Source: an uncultured Eggerthellaceae bacterium (GTDB lineage: Bacteria > Actinomycetota > Coriobacteriia > Coriobacteriales > Eggerthellaceae). Taken from it: a stretch of DNA of 64,000 nucleotides. Position 1 is the stretch's first letter. Every line of letters begins with the position of its first letter. The position numbers and the translations under genes were made by a program. The stretch is from positions 1 through 64,000 of the forward strand of contig CANSWY010000006.1 of assembly GCA_947650915.1 (NCBI GenBank). The letters are read 5' to 3'. Below, piece after piece: positions 8,596 through 17,288 of the stretch. A model generated the notes under the pieces. That model worked only from the letters and a program-made list of their open reading frames with translations. It ran no database searches and had not been told where the DNA came from.

Positions 8596-8690
8596 GGCGC
8601 CTCCTTCCGGTGACCCCCGCTCCGATGGCGGAAAAGTCTAACATGAGGCGTATCCTGAACCGCACAGGACGCGCCGAAGGGAGCACAACG

Positions 8691-9788
8691 GTGAACAAAG
8701 CGCTCAAGATAGCCGCTGGGGTGGTGGCCGCCCTCATCCTGGCCGTGGTCATCTACGTGGTCTATGTCATGGCCAGCTATTACCGGCTGGACGATTCCCT
8801 CGCCTTGGAAGTGGAAGCGCCCGCAGATGGCAGCACGTTGCCGGAACTGGCTGCGCAGGATGCCGAACTCACCGTGGTGGCCGCGAACCTGGGATTCGGT
8901 GCGTACGGCCCTGATTTCGATTTCTTCATGGACGGTGGCACGGGTTCCGTGGCGGAGAGCGCCGATGAGGTGCGCGCGAACATCGAGGGCAGCGCGGATG
9001 CCATCAAGGAGCTGTCTCCGGATTTCGTGCTGTTCCAGGAAGCGGACACAGACGGCACGCGCAGCCATCACGTGGACGAATACGCGCTGTTGCGCCAGGC
9101 GTTCCCCGGATTCGCCTCCGTGTTCGCGCAGAACTACGACTCCCCCTATCTGGCCTGGCCGCCCTACGCGCCGCACGGGGCGAACCGTGCGGGCATGGTC
9201 ACGCTCACGCGCTTCGCAGCGGATGATGCGTTGCGCCGGAGCCTGCCCATATCGGACAGCTTGAGCAAGTTCCTGGATCTGGACCGCTGCTATTCGATCA
9301 CGCGCATCCCGCTGGAATCAGGCGCTGACCTGGTGCTGTTCAACGTGCATCTGTCCGCCTACGGAGCAGATGCCGCCATCATGGAGGGCCAGCGCCAGAT
9401 GCTCTACGAAGACATGGTGCGCGAACGGGATGCGGGCAACTACGTGATAGCGGGCGGCGATTTCAACCATGACATGATCGGCGTTTCGAACGAGGTGTTC
9501 GGGAATCAGACGGACACGGATGCCAGCTGGGCGAAACCGTTCGATTTCACGGGCGTGCCGGAGGGGTTCTCCGTGCTGGCCAAGGAGCAGCTGGACGCGG
9601 GCACGTTCGATTCTGCCGCCACCTGCCGCGACGCGGGGCGCGCCTATGACGGCACGAACGACCGCTGGGTGATGGACGCGTTCATCTGCTCCAGCAACGT
9701 GACCTGTCTGGAACAGCGCACCCTTGACCTGGATTTCGCCTATTCGGACCACAACCCCGTCTACCTGCGCTTCAGCCTGGTTCCATAG
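8691..9788 (+). CDS. Membrane-anchored endonuclease/exonuclease/phosphatase-family protein
   Basis: This 365-residue protein starts at a GTG preceded by GAAGGGAG. One N-terminal membrane helix (about residues 5-27) anchors a domain facing the outside. The domain carries the metal-dependent EEP fold: VVAANLGFG (about residue 60), LFQEAD with the metal-binding glutamate (about 117), VLFNVHLSAY, GGDFNHD (about 257) and YSDHNPVYL near the end. The family includes DNases, sphingomyelinases and inositol-phosphate phosphatases, so the substrate is open; an extracellular phosphodiesterase is a reasonable guess. REPIN R2 begins just after the stop. Confidence 0.85.
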   Translation: MNKALKIAAGVVAALILAVVIYVVYVMASYYRLDDSLALEVEAPADGSTLPELAAQDAELTVVAANLGFGAYGPDFDFFMDGGTGSVAESADEVRANIEGSADAIKELSPDFVLFQEADTDGTRSHHVDEYALLRQAFPGFASVFAQNYDSPYLAWPPYAPHGANRAGMVTLTRFAADDALRRSLPISDSLSKFLDLDRCYSITRIPLESGADLVLFNVHLSAYGADAAIMEGQRQMLYEDMVRERDAGNYVIAGGDFNHDMIGVSNEVFGNQTDTDASWAKPFDFTGVPEGFSVLAKEQLDAGTFDSAATCRDAGRAYDGTNDRWVMDAFICSSNVTCLEQRTLDLDFAYSDHNPVYLRFSLVP

Positions 9789-9792
9789 CTGG

Positions 9793-9980
9793 GATGTGCA
9801 AAAGGGATGTGCAGAAGGGACGTTCCAAATTGCACATAGAAATAGAGAATGAACACTGAAAGACTCATCCTATGTGCAATTTGGGACGTCCCTTCTGCAC
9901 ATCCCGCATCACCCTTCGCCATGTGCAATTTGGGACGTCCCTTCTGCACATCTGCAATTTGGGACGTCCCTTTTGCACAG
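9793..9980. repeat. REPIN-type element R2 with extra arms
   Basis: The full palindrome is 9807-9902 (loop with GAACACTGAAAGACTCAT). A truncated left arm precedes it directly (9793-9806), and two extra right arms follow (9921-9951 and 9954-9980). The arms use the GCAGAAGGG/CCCTTCTGC variant on both sides. The loop matches R3, which lies beyond the next two genes. Confidence 0.95.
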
Positions 9981-9986
9981 CTGGGG

Positions 9987-10418
9987 TCACGCCACGATCT
10001 GGATGCTGTCTCCCGCGGACACGGTGCCGCCGCGCAGCACCTTGCAGAACACGCCTTCGCGCGGCATGATGCAGTCCCCCATCTGGTGGTAGATGGCACA
10101 GTGCGCGTGGCATTCCTTCCCCACTTGCGTGAGCTCCAGCAGCGCATCCCCGCACTCGAAACGCGTCCCTAAAGGCAGATCCTTCAGGTCGAAGCCCTCC
10201 ACGATCAGGTTCTCCCCGAACGCGCCGTTGCCTACCTCTGCCCCACGATCCTTGAACGCTTCGATCTGCTCGAAGCTGAGCAGGCTCACCTGACGATGCC
10301 ACGGACCTGCATGCGCATCGCCCACGATGCCGTGATCCGGCAGCAGCGTCACGGATGCCTGTTCTGATTTCTGGATGCCTTTGACGGTACTGGTGCAAAC
10401 GGCTTTCACGGTGCCCAC
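9987..10418 (-). CDS. MOSC-domain protein
   Basis: The 143-residue product is a stand-alone MOSC (molybdenum cofactor sulfurase C-terminal) domain. The family signatures are VTLLPDHGIVGDAHAG (about residue 22), RQVSLLSFEQI, GAFGENLIVEGFDL and the conserved cysteine in VGKECHAHC (about residue 100). Such single-domain proteins are thought to carry sulfur for Mo-cofactor maturation or to act in detoxification. The GTG start at 10418 is chosen because AAGGAGGGG precedes it by six bases; a longer in-frame extension lacks a site. An Mo-cofactor function would suit an organism rich in molybdoenzymes. Confidence 0.88.
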   Translation of the reverse strand: MGTVKAVCTSTVKGIQKSEQASVTLLPDHGIVGDAHAGPWHRQVSLLSFEQIEAFKDRGAEVGNGAFGENLIVEGFDLKDLPLGTRFECGDALLELTQVGKECHAHCAIYHQMGDCIMPREGVFCKVLRGGTVSAGDSIQIVA

Positions 10419-10586
10419 GTTGCACCCCTCCTTCTTTCGAGGCGATGCATCGTGCGCCACGTTCGATGCACCCGGTGCAATGACAGGGCGGACCCGGACC
10501 CGCTGCACGACGCGTCCAGGCAGATTTATCAGCGCACACAGATGATACCCTATTATCCTTGATCAAGAAACAAGGAGGGCAGTCTC

Positions 10587-11042
10587 ATGGGCGATTTCGC
10601 AAACCGGGTGTTCGGCGTGGTGCAGCGCATCCCACGCGGCAAGGTGGCCACTTACGGCCAAGTGGCGCGCCTGATCGGCGCGCCGCGTGCCGCCCGCTAT
10701 GTGGGCTACGCCCTGCGCGCAAACCCGGAGCCGGGAACGAATCTTGACAGTATCCCCTGCCACCGCGTGGTGTTCAAGGACGGACGCATGGCAACCGGGT
10801 TCGCCTTCGGCGGCCCGGACGAACAGCGCAAGATGCTGGAATCAGAAGGCGTGACGTTCGACGAAGAGGGCCGCGTTCGCCTGGATGCGCATCTCTGGAA
10901 CGGGCACCCGGAACAGGAGACGGAAGACGGTCTGCCCTTGGGGCCGCCGCCTGACTTCGACTGGGAAGCTGAGCTGGCCGAAAGCCCCCTGCACCATTGC
11001 GAAACCCGCACGCGCCCGCGCCCGGATTGCCGGAAGCGCTGA
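10587..11042 (+). CDS. Methylated-DNA--protein-cysteine methyltransferase family protein
   Basis: The 151-residue protein contains the DNA-binding alkyltransferase domain of Ada/MGMT. The helix-turn-helix RIPRGKVATYGQVARLIG (about 14-31) is followed by the active-site motif PCHR with Cys58. The N-terminal RNase-H-like half of full-length Ogt is missing, as in alkyltransferase-like proteins, but unlike ATL proteins the reactive cysteine is kept, so transfer activity is possible. The C-terminal 50 residues are acidic and look disordered. AAGGAGG-type ribosome site before the ATG. REPIN R3 starts at the stop codon. Confidence 0.88.
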   Translation: MGDFANRVFGVVQRIPRGKVATYGQVARLIGAPRAARYVGYALRANPEPGTNLDSIPCHRVVFKDGRMATGFAFGGPDEQRKMLESEGVTFDEEGRVRLDAHLWNGHPEQETEDGLPLGPPPDFDWEAELAESPLHHCETRTRPRPDCRKR

Positions 11043-11150
11043 TGTACAGAGGGGATGTGCAGAAGGGACGTTCCAAATTGCACATAGAAATAGAGAATGA
11101 GCACTGAAAGACTCATCCTATGTGCAATTTGGGACGTCCCTTCTGCACAT
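11042..11150. repeat. REPIN-type element R3
   Basis: The full palindrome is 11055-11150, preceded directly by a truncated left-arm start (11042-11054), as in R2. The loop has GAGCACTGAAAGACTCAT and the arms carry the AGAAGGG/CCCTTCT variant on both sides. R2 and R3 bracket the MOSC and alkyltransferase genes. Confidence 0.95.
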
Positions 11151-11154
11151 CTGA

Positions 11155-11206
11155 TTGACAACCCGTGGGCGTGTGGCTATAGTGTGCATATAGGGTATAT
11201 ACACTA
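11155..11206 (+). promoter_or_regulatory. Promoter and operator of the GntR/ABC operon
   Basis: A consensus -35 (TTGACA, 11155-11160), a 17-bp spacer and -10 TATAGT (11178-11183) are visible. A dyad with half sites TAGTGT and ACACTA (11180-11206) overlaps the -10 and the expected start point. That is where a YtrA-type repressor would bind to shut off its own operon. Confidence 0.8.
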
Positions 11207-11272
11207 TTAACGCGCAGCAGCTTTGGAGACGTCCGAAGCCGCCGCGCACCCCCACAACAGAAGAGAAGCACT

Positions 11273-11647
11273 TTGGACATACTGATAACGAATGCAAGCA
11301 ACAGGCCCATCTACGCCCAGATAGCATCACAGATCCAAGACGCCATCCTCTCCGGAGAGCTGGCCGAAGGCGAAGCGCTGCCGTCCATCCGGTCCCTGGC
11401 GAACGACCTGCGCATCTCCGTCATCACCACGAAGCGCGCCTACGCTGAACTGGAGGAGGCCGGCTTCATCGACACCGTGCAGGGCAAGGGCTCCTTCGTC
11501 ACCGGTGGCAACCGGGAACTTCTGCGCGAAGGCCGCCTGAAGCGGGTGGAGGAGCTGCTGGCCCAAGCCATCAAGGAGGCGGGTGCCGCAGAGGTGACCG
11601 GACCAGAAATGCACGACATGCTGGATGTGCTGCTGGATGAGGCTTAA
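11273..11647 (+). CDS. GntR-family regulator, YtrA subfamily
   Basis: This 124-residue protein consists of a GntR winged helix (residues about 1-75: NRPIYAQIASQIQDAILSGE, LPSIRSLANDLRIS, KGSFV) and a short helical tail without an effector-binding domain. That is the YtrA subfamily, which characteristically represses the ABC-transporter operon it heads. It begins with TTG and lies 33 bp before the ATPase gene. The promoter dyad upstream is the probable operator. Members often respond to cell-wall stress or antibiotics. Confidence 0.92.
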   Translation: MDILITNASNRPIYAQIASQIQDAILSGELAEGEALPSIRSLANDLRISVITTKRAYAELEEAGFIDTVQGKGSFVTGGNRELLREGRLKRVEELLAQAIKEAGAAEVTGPEMHDMLDVLLDEA

Positions 11648-11680
11648 GACGCAGCTTGCTGCACACGGAAGCGGGGCATC

Positions 11681-12574
11681 ATGCGAAACGCTTTGAGAAC
11701 GAACGGACTCATGAAAACCTATAGCGGCTTCACCCTGGGGCCGCTGGATCTGACCGTGCCCACGGGCACCGTGGCCGGCATCGTCGGCTCGAACGGAGCC
11801 GGGAAGACCACGCTCATCAAGTGCCTGCTGGGCCTGACCACCGCCGACAGCGGCACGTTGGAGGTGCTGGATGCGCCCATCGCGCGCCCCGAAGATATGC
11901 CTGGTGCGCTCAAGGAACGCATCGGCGTGGTGCTGGACACCTGCGCGTTCACCCAAGAATCCCGCGTGCGGGACGTAGCGCAGCTGGGCCGCGCAGCCTA
12001 CCGCAGCTGGGACCAGGCGCGCTTCGAAGAGCTGACGCGCGCCTTCGGGCTTGACGGGCGCAAGCAGGTGAAGGAGCTCTCCCGCGGCATGGGCATGAAA
12101 CTGTCTCTGGCCTTCGCGCTGGCGCACTGCCCGCAACTGCTCATCCTGGACGAAGCCACCGCCGGGCTGGACCCTCTTGCGCGCGACGAGATGCTGGAGC
12201 TCCTGCGCGCTTTCATGGAAGACGAGACGCACACGGTGCTCATGGCATCGCATATCACCTCTGACCTTGAGAAGCTGGCCGACCAGATCATCTGCCTGGA
12301 TGCCGGCCGCATCGCCTTCGACCTGCCGAAGGACGCCATCTGCGATGACGCGGGCATCGTGCGCCTGCGCGCCGCCCAACTGGAAGAGCTGGCGAACAGC
12401 GCCGCCTTCGCCGCGCCCAACGCCGAAGGCGTGCGCGTCATGCATGAAGCCTACAGCGTGAGCATGTTGGTGCCGGACCGCTTCGCGTTCGCAGAAGCGT
12501 TCCCCGACATCCCCGTTGAACGGGCATCCTTGGAAAGCTACCTCACGCTTGCGCTGAAAGGAGAGGCGCTATGA
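11681..12574 (+). CDS. ABC transporter ATP-binding protein
   Basis: The 297-residue ATPase has Walker A GSNGAGKTT (about 38-46), signature LSRGMGMKLSLA (about 134) and Walker B LLILDEATAGLD (about 154), then a C-terminal extension of about 90 residues. The signature departs from LSGGQ, as is common in the YtrB/EcsA-like exporter group. The stop overlaps the permease start by four bases, so the two are coupled. With the GntR repressor it forms a Ytr-like export module. Confidence 0.92.
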   Translation: MRNALRTNGLMKTYSGFTLGPLDLTVPTGTVAGIVGSNGAGKTTLIKCLLGLTTADSGTLEVLDAPIARPEDMPGALKERIGVVLDTCAFTQESRVRDVAQLGRAAYRSWDQARFEELTRAFGLDGRKQVKELSRGMGMKLSLAFALAHCPQLLILDEATAGLDPLARDEMLELLRAFMEDETHTVLMASHITSDLEKLADQIICLDAGRIAFDLPKDAICDDAGIVRLRAAQLEELANSAAFAAPNAEGVRVMHEAYSVSMLVPDRFAFAEAFPDIPVERASLESYLTLALKGEAL

Positions 12575-13281
12575 ACGCTATGATCAAATCCGATCTCATC
12601 ACCATGAAGAATTCCGCGGCACAGCTGGCCATCACGCCGGTGGTGGTGGCCATCTTCATCACCGCCATGACCGGCAGTCTGATCGCGGGCGCAGCCGCGC
12701 TGACCGTCATGCTGCCGTTCTTGTACATCTTCTCCATCTCCGCCTACGACGAAATGAACGGCTGGGAACGTTTCCGCCTGACGCTGCCGCTGACGCGCCA
12801 TCAAGTGGCCTACGGCCGCTACGCCAGCACGCTTCTGGTGGTAGCCGTGTGCGCCGTCATCGCGCTGGCATTCAGCGCCATTGCCGTGCCCATCATGAGC
12901 GCCATCTCCCCTGACGGCCTCTGGGCCGGCGTGTTCGCGGAGACCGGAGCGCCCGACGAGAACGTCATGGTGCTGCTGGCCAGCGCCATCGGTGTGGTGA
13001 TGGCCCTGCTTTTGGTGGTGGCCGCCCTCTCCTACCCGCTCATCATGCGCTTCGGGATGACGAAGGGCACGCGCCTGGCGCCCATTGCGCTCATCCTGAT
13101 CCTGGCGTTCGGCTTCTGGCTGGTGGGCGACAGCGGGCTCTTGGATGGCCTGGGAGGCATCTTGGATGGCCTGGCGGCTTCAACGGCACTGATCGGCGTG
13201 GTGGCCGTGGCCTGCGCACTGGTGCTCTACGTTCTGAGCGCGCTCCTGTCCGCGCGGCTGTATGATAAGCGCCAGTTCTGA
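12571..13281 (+). CDS. ABC-2 type transporter permease
   Basis: The 236-residue protein has six hydrophobic segments (starting about residues 18, 42, 88, 130, 168, 205) and no soluble domain. The motif DEMNGWERFRLTLPLTRHQ after helix 2 is typical of ABC-2 permeases of the YtrC/BcrB type. It overlaps the ATPase gene (ATGA) and completes the operon. The substrate is unknown. A thioredoxin-like gene follows after 11 bp and may be cotranscribed. Confidence 0.88.
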   Translation: MNAMIKSDLITMKNSAAQLAITPVVVAIFITAMTGSLIAGAAALTVMLPFLYIFSISAYDEMNGWERFRLTLPLTRHQVAYGRYASTLLVVAVCAVIALAFSAIAVPIMSAISPDGLWAGVFAETGAPDENVMVLLASAIGVVMALLLVVAALSYPLIMRFGMTKGTRLAPIALILILAFGFWLVGDSGLLDGLGGILDGLAASTALIGVVAVACALVLYVLSALLSARLYDKRQF

Positions 13282-13292
13282 GAGGAGGCGCC

Positions 13293-13646
13293 ATGCTGTT
13301 CGAGGTCACGGATGAGAACTTCGCCGAAGAGGTGGCGGAAAGCCCGCTGCCCTGCGTGATCCTGTTCACGGCCGGGTGGTGCACCTACTGCGATGAGATG
13401 GTGCCCGCCATGGAGGCTCTGTCAGAGGCGTTCGAAGGCCGCGTGAAGTTCTGCCTGGTGAACGTGGATGAACAGCGTGGCCTGCGCATCAAGTTCGCCG
13501 TGGCGTCCCTGCCCTATGTCGTGCACGTGCACGATGGCATGAAAACGCCGCTGTTCGACGCCATCACGAACGAACGCCGCCTGGAAGAGCGCATCAAGCA
13601 CATGCTGGCCGGCAAGGATGCCCCGGGCACCATGCCCCTTACTTGA
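13293..13646 (+). CDS. Thioredoxin-family protein
   Basis: The 117-residue protein has a thioredoxin fold with active site AGWCTYCDE (Cys30, Cys33) and the cis-proline loop VASLPYVV. No signal peptide is present, so it should act in the cytoplasm. The CTYC dipeptide is unlike the CGPC of general thioredoxins. It has a strong GAGAGGAGG ribosome site and follows the ABC operon closely. Its last bases overlap the 3' end of copA on the other strand. Confidence 0.88.
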   Translation: MLFEVTDENFAEEVAESPLPCVILFTAGWCTYCDEMVPAMEALSEAFEGRVKFCLVNVDEQRGLRIKFAVASLPYVVHVHDGMKTPLFDAITNERRLEERIKHMLAGKDAPGTMPLT

Positions 13647-15999
13647 ACCGTTTCAACAACAACGAATTGCTGACCACCGACACGCTGGAGAGCGCCATGG
13701 CCGCGCCCGCCAGCGCCGGTGCCAGGATGCCCACGGCGGCCAACGGGATCATGATGCAGTTGTAGATCAGCGCCCAGAACAGGTTCTGCTTGATCTTGCG
13801 CATGGTGGCTGCGGAAAGGCGGCGCGCCACCACCAGGTCTGACAGGCGGTTGCGCATGAGCACCACCGAACCGGCATCCAGCGCCACGTCCGTGCCGGAC
13901 GCCAGCGCCACGCCCACATCCGCCGCCGCCAGTGCGGGCGCGTCGTTGATGCCGTCACCCACGAAGGCCACCACCGCCTTCGCAGGGGCCGCGCCCGCAG
14001 GCTCATGGGCCAGCTGCCGTTCGGCATCCGCCTCCAACGCGTGCACCTCTTCCCCGCTCTTCACGGCGCGCACGCAGTCCGCCTTCTCCAGCGGCTTCAC
14101 CCCCGCGAACACGCGCTCCACCGGGATGCCCACTTCTTCGGCCACCGCTTGGGCCGCAGCCGCCGCGTCGCCCGTCACCATGTAGGACGCCACTCCGTAG
14201 CACTCTGCCAGCTCCCGAACCGTAGCGGCCGCGTCCAGCTTGGGTTCGTCACGGAACTGGATGCGCCCGGCCGCCGCGCCATCCACGGACACCAGCGAAC
14301 CGGCCACGCCCTGCGCGCCTGCGCCCGCATCCGCATCCACGCCCGCGCCCTCCGGTGCGCTCACGCCCACGAACACTTCATGCCCTTCCACGCGCCCGTG
14401 CACGCCTTCGCCCACCACCGCCTGGAAATCCTCCACAGCAGGCAGCGGCTCCAACCCGCGTTCGCGCGCGTGGGCAACCACGGCGCGCGCCAGTGGATGT
14501 TCGCTCTTCGCCTCCACGGCAGCCGCCAACCGCAACTGCTCATCCGGCACGCTGCAAGCCACAACGGCCGGTTCGCCCACGGTGAGGGTGCCCGTTTTGT
14601 CGAACACCACATCCGTGAGGCCGCTCAGCGCCTCCAGCACGGAGCCGTCCTTGATGAGCACGCCCAGCTGAGCGCCTTTGCCCATGCCCACCATGAGCGC
14701 CGTGGGCGTGGCCAGGCCCAGTGCACAGGGACACGCCACGCAGATGACCGCGATGGCCGGCATGAGGGATTGCACCAGCAGCGTGCTTTCGCCCTCTGGC
14801 GGCACCAGGAAGAACCAGACGCAGAACACTGCCAGCGCGATCAGCAAGATGGCCGGCACGAAGACGGACGCGATCTTATCCGCGATGCGCTGGATGGGCG
14901 CTTTGGAGCCTTGGGCCTCCTCCACCGCGCGCACGATGCGCGCAAGCGTGGAATCCGCGCCCACGCGCAGCGCCCGCACCGTGACGGCGCCCGTGGTGTT
15001 CTGCGTGCCGCCGGTGACGGCGTCGCCCACCGTCTTCAGCACGGGCAGCGTCTCCCCGGTCAGCATGGATTCGTCCACTTCGGTGGAGCCTTCGGTGATC
15101 ACGCCGTCCACCGGCATCTTCTCGCCGGGACGCACCAGCACAGCGTCCCCTGCCGCCACCTGCGCCAGCGGCACCTCCTGTTCGCGGCCCGCCCGCAGCA
15201 CGTGCGCCGTGGGCGGTGTCAAGTTCATGAGCGCCTCGATCGCCTGGTTCGTGGCACCCTTCGCGCGGCTTTCCAGCATCTTGCCCAAGAGCACGAAGGT
15301 GATGAGCATGGCGCACGTTTCGAAATACGGCATGCCATCGTTGATGCTGAGCGATTCCGGGCTTGACCAATCACTGCGCACCACCGGCAGGAACGTGATC
15401 CAAAGAGAAAAGAGGAACGCGATGGACGTGCCCAAAGCCACCAGCACATCCATGTTGGCGGAACCGCCTTTGAGAGAGCCCCACGCGCCCTGGTAGAAGC
15501 GCGCGCCGCAGCCGAACTGCACCGGCACCGTGAGCACCAACAGCAGCACGTTGGCCGCGAACATGGCTTGCACGTGCGTGGGGCTGGCCGTGAAGAGCCC
15601 GGCCAGCGTGTTGCCCACGGCCATGTGCCAGCCCGGCAGCATCCCCACGCAGACGATGATCACCGTGAGCACCGCTGATGCGGCGAACACCTTGCGGTCG
15701 CGTTTCGCGCGGGCGGCTTCCTTCGTGCGGCGCTTCTCATCCACCAGTGGAGCGTCTTCCGGGATGATCTCCGCCGTGAATGACAGGTTGTCGAACACGG
15801 CCAGCATGTCGTCCACGCTGGCCTGTGCCGGATCGAACACCACCTTGCCGGTGTTGTTCGCCAGATTCACGGCCACGTCCAGCACGCCGGGCGTGGCGCG
15901 GTAGTGCTTTTCGATGTTCGCTGCGCAGTTCGCGCAATGCATGCCATCGATGGCCAGCCGCAAGCTGGCTTCGTGCTGTTCCTGTCCAGCGTTCGCCAT
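13639..15999 (-). CDS. copA: Copper-translocating P1B-type ATPase
   Basis: The 786-residue pump exports Cu(I) from the cytoplasm. A single N-terminal metal-binding domain carries [11 protein letters not shown] (Cys21, Cys24). Membrane helices flank the actuator motif (MLTGETLPV), the intramembrane metal site [13 protein letters not shown], the phosphorylation site DKTGTLT, the HP motif [10 protein letters not shown] and the hinge [17 protein letters not shown]. The nucleotide-binding region contains an Ala/Gly/Asp-rich insert around residue 560. It lies 15 bp after the CsoR repressor gene in one operon, which explains copper-dependent control. Confidence 0.95.
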   Translation of the reverse strand: MANAGQEQHEASLRLAIDGMHCANCAANIEKHYRATPGVLDVAVNLANNTGKVVFDPAQASVDDMLAVFDNLSFTAEIIPEDAPLVDEKRRTKEAARAKRDRKVFAASAVLTVIIVCVGMLPGWHMAVGNTLAGLFTASPTHVQAMFAANVLLLVLTVPVQFGCGARFYQGAWGSLKGGSANMDVLVALGTSIAFLFSLWITFLPVVRSDWSSPESLSINDGMPYFETCAMLITFVLLGKMLESRAKGATNQAIEALMNLTPPTAHVLRAGREQEVPLAQVAAGDAVLVRPGEKMPVDGVITEGSTEVDESMLTGETLPVLKTVGDAVTGGTQNTTGAVTVRALRVGADSTLARIVRAVEEAQGSKAPIQRIADKIASVFVPAILLIALAVFCVWFFLVPPEGESTLLVQSLMPAIAVICVACPCALGLATPTALMVGMGKGAQLGVLIKDGSVLEALSGLTDVVFDKTGTLTVGEPAVVACSVPDEQLRLAAAVEAKSEHPLARAVVAHARERGLEPLPAVEDFQAVVGEGVHGRVEGHEVFVGVSAPEGAGVDADAGAGAQGVAGSLVSVDGAAAGRIQFRDEPKLDAAATVRELAECYGVASYMVTGDAAAAAQAVAEEVGIPVERVFAGVKPLEKADCVRAVKSGEEVHALEADAERQLAHEPAGAAPAKAVVAFVGDGINDAPALAAADVGVALASGTDVALDAGSVVLMRNRLSDLVVARRLSAATMRKIKQNLFWALIYNCIMIPLAAVGILAPALAGAAMALSSVSVVSNSLLLKRFK

Positions 16000-16014
16000 G
16001 AGCGCCGCCCCCTT

Positions 16015-16323
16015 CTACCTGAACCGGCGCATGAGATCCATGACCTCATCCACCACGTCGTCGTTGCCTTCGCGGATCTCCTCCACCACGCAGGTGCGCA
16101 TGTGCTCTTGCAGAAGCAGCTCAGAAACGCGCCGCACGGCCGATTCCGCCGCCGCCAGCTGCGTGAGCACGTCCCCGCAATAGCGGTTGTCCTTGACCAT
16201 GGCCTTCACGCCGTTCAATTGCCCGATGGCCCGGTTGAGCCGCCGTTCCACATCCGCCTGCAATGTCGCCGAACGTGGTGTGTTCTTTTGCCGCGCCTCA
16301 CAGCATCCCCTCGCCATGCGCAT
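16015..16323 (-). CDS. csoR: CsoR-type copper-sensing repressor
   Basis: The 102-residue all-helical repressor has the DUF156/CsoR layout: RLNRAIGQLNGVKAMV, then the copper ligands Cys in RYCGDVLTQ, and His and Cys in EEHMRTC-like EHMRTCV. This Cys-His-Cys set matches copper sensors rather than RcnR or FrmR. It heads the operon with copA. A palindrome rich in C and G tracts between -35 and -10 of its promoter is the probable operator. Confidence 0.93.
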   Translation of the reverse strand: MRMARGCCEARQKNTPRSATLQADVERRLNRAIGQLNGVKAMVKDNRYCGDVLTQLAAAESAVRRVSELLLQEHMRTCVVEEIREGNDDVVDEVMDLMRRFR

Positions 16324-16342
16324 CTCCTGTCCTCGTCTGAGA

Positions 16343-16374
16343 ACTATATACCCCTAGGGGGTATTCCTTGTCAA
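16343..16374 (-). promoter_or_regulatory. Promoter and CsoR operator
   Basis: On the minus strand a consensus TTGACA (16374-16369) is followed by the palindrome ATACCCC-TA-GGGG-TAT (16348-16364 on the plus strand) and an AT-rich -10 (TATATA). An operator with C4-5/G4-5 arms placed between -35 and -10 is typical of CsoR. Confidence 0.88.
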
Positions 16375-16379
16375 CACGG

Positions 16380-16552
16380 ATGTGCAAAAGGGACGTTCCA
16401 AATTGCACATAGGGGTAGACGGTCTGCACAGAAAGACTGATCCTATGTGCAATTTGGGACGTCCCTTGTGCACATCAAGCAACCTCGCAGGTGCAATTTG
16501 GGACGTCCCTTGTGCACATCAAGCAACCTCGCAGGTGCAACTCGAGGCACAT
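16380..16552. repeat. REPIN-type element R4 with extra right arms
   Basis: The full palindrome is 16380-16475. An extra right arm follows at 16491-16519 and a decayed one at about 16534-16552, each preceded by the spacer CAAGCAACCTCGCAGG. It is one of two copies whose outer arms do not match (AAAAGGG against CCCTTGTG). Confidence 0.93.
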
Positions 16553-16569
16553 CCGCCTTTCGTGCGGCG

Positions 16570-17073
16570 TCACGAGCCCTGTTTGCCCAGCTCCCGCTCC
16601 AGCTGCGGGATCAACTCCGCGAACGTGGCATCAATGGCGTCCTTCTTCAGCTGGCACTCCCAGATCACATGCACCGTCCAGCCGGCCTCTTCCAGTTCGC
16701 GGATCTTGCGCTCGTCGCGCTCCACGTTCATCTCGAACTTGACCACCCAGTATTCGGTGTTGCTCTTCGGGAATGGCGGATTGCACACCGGACACCTGTG
16801 CCAGAAGCACCCGTTCACGAACAACGCCACCTTCTTGCCCGGCCAGGCGATATCCGGCCGCCCCGACACCTTCCAGTGCAGCCGATACCCCCGGAGCCCC
16901 GCCTCGCGCAACCGACGCCGCACCAGCAGTTCCGGTTTCGTATCAGCCCCCTTGTTCCCCTTCATGGACTTGGTGGCAGCCTCAGAAGAAGCCGCCGGAG
17001 CCCGCGGTACCTTCCGCCGCTGCGTCGAATGCGACGCGCCCGCCTGCTGCTCTTCGCCACATTTCCTTGCCAT
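16570..17073 (-). CDS. vsr: Very-short-patch repair endonuclease (Vsr)
   Basis: The 167-residue protein nicks next to T:G mismatches that arise when 5-methylcytosine deaminates. Motifs include TKPELLVRRRLREAGLRGYRLH, the catalytic aspartate in VSGRPDI, the zinc/active-site stretch FVNGCFWHRCPVC and the tail WTVHVIWECQL. It lies in the same orientation just downstream of a cytosine-5 methyltransferase, separated from it by REPIN R5. The pairing is functional: the methyltransferase creates the mutagenic base, and Vsr repairs the result. The N-terminal 40 residues are low-complexity, so the true start may be internal (for example near KGNKGADTKPE). Confidence 0.92.
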   Translation of the reverse strand: MARKCGEEQQAGASHSTQRRKVPRAPAASSEAATKSMKGNKGADTKPELLVRRRLREAGLRGYRLHWKVSGRPDIAWPGKKVALFVNGCFWHRCPVCNPPFPKSNTEYWVVKFEMNVERDERKIRELEEAGWTVHVIWECQLKKDAIDATFAELIPQLERELGKQGS

Positions 17074-17102
17074 GCACCACTCCCGTCCTCCCCTGAGAGT
17101 CG

Positions 17103-17245
17103 GATGTGCAAAAGGGACGTTCCAAATTGCACATAGGAAATAGTCTTTCAGTGCTCAATCTCTATTCCTATGTGCAATTTGGGACGTCCCTTTCGCACAT
17201 CAGGCAACCTCGCAGGTGCAATTTGGGACGTCCCTTTCGCACGTT
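17103..17245. repeat. REPIN-type element R5 with an extra right arm
   Basis: The full palindrome is 17104-17200 and an extra right arm is at 17216-17243 after the spacer CAGGCAACCTCGCAGG. The loop is inverted relative to most copies (CTTTCAGTGCTC). The arms are mismatched (AAAAGGG against CCCTTTCG). It sits between the methyltransferase and vsr genes. Confidence 0.94.
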
Positions 17246-17288
17246 CGGCGACCTTGGCACCTTCCGCCACCCCGTCCCACCATCCTTG

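Noticed and set aside
9793-9980. REPIN hairpins considered as ordinary Rho-independent terminators
   Set aside because: No T tract follows the stems, copies also lie upstream of genes, and the sequence is conserved between loci. They may still affect transcription.
14005-15366. Long plus-strand open frame (about 450 codons) opposite copA
   Set aside because: It is the mirror of a clear P-type ATPase, is His/Arg-rich and has no domain. High GC leaves antisense frames open.
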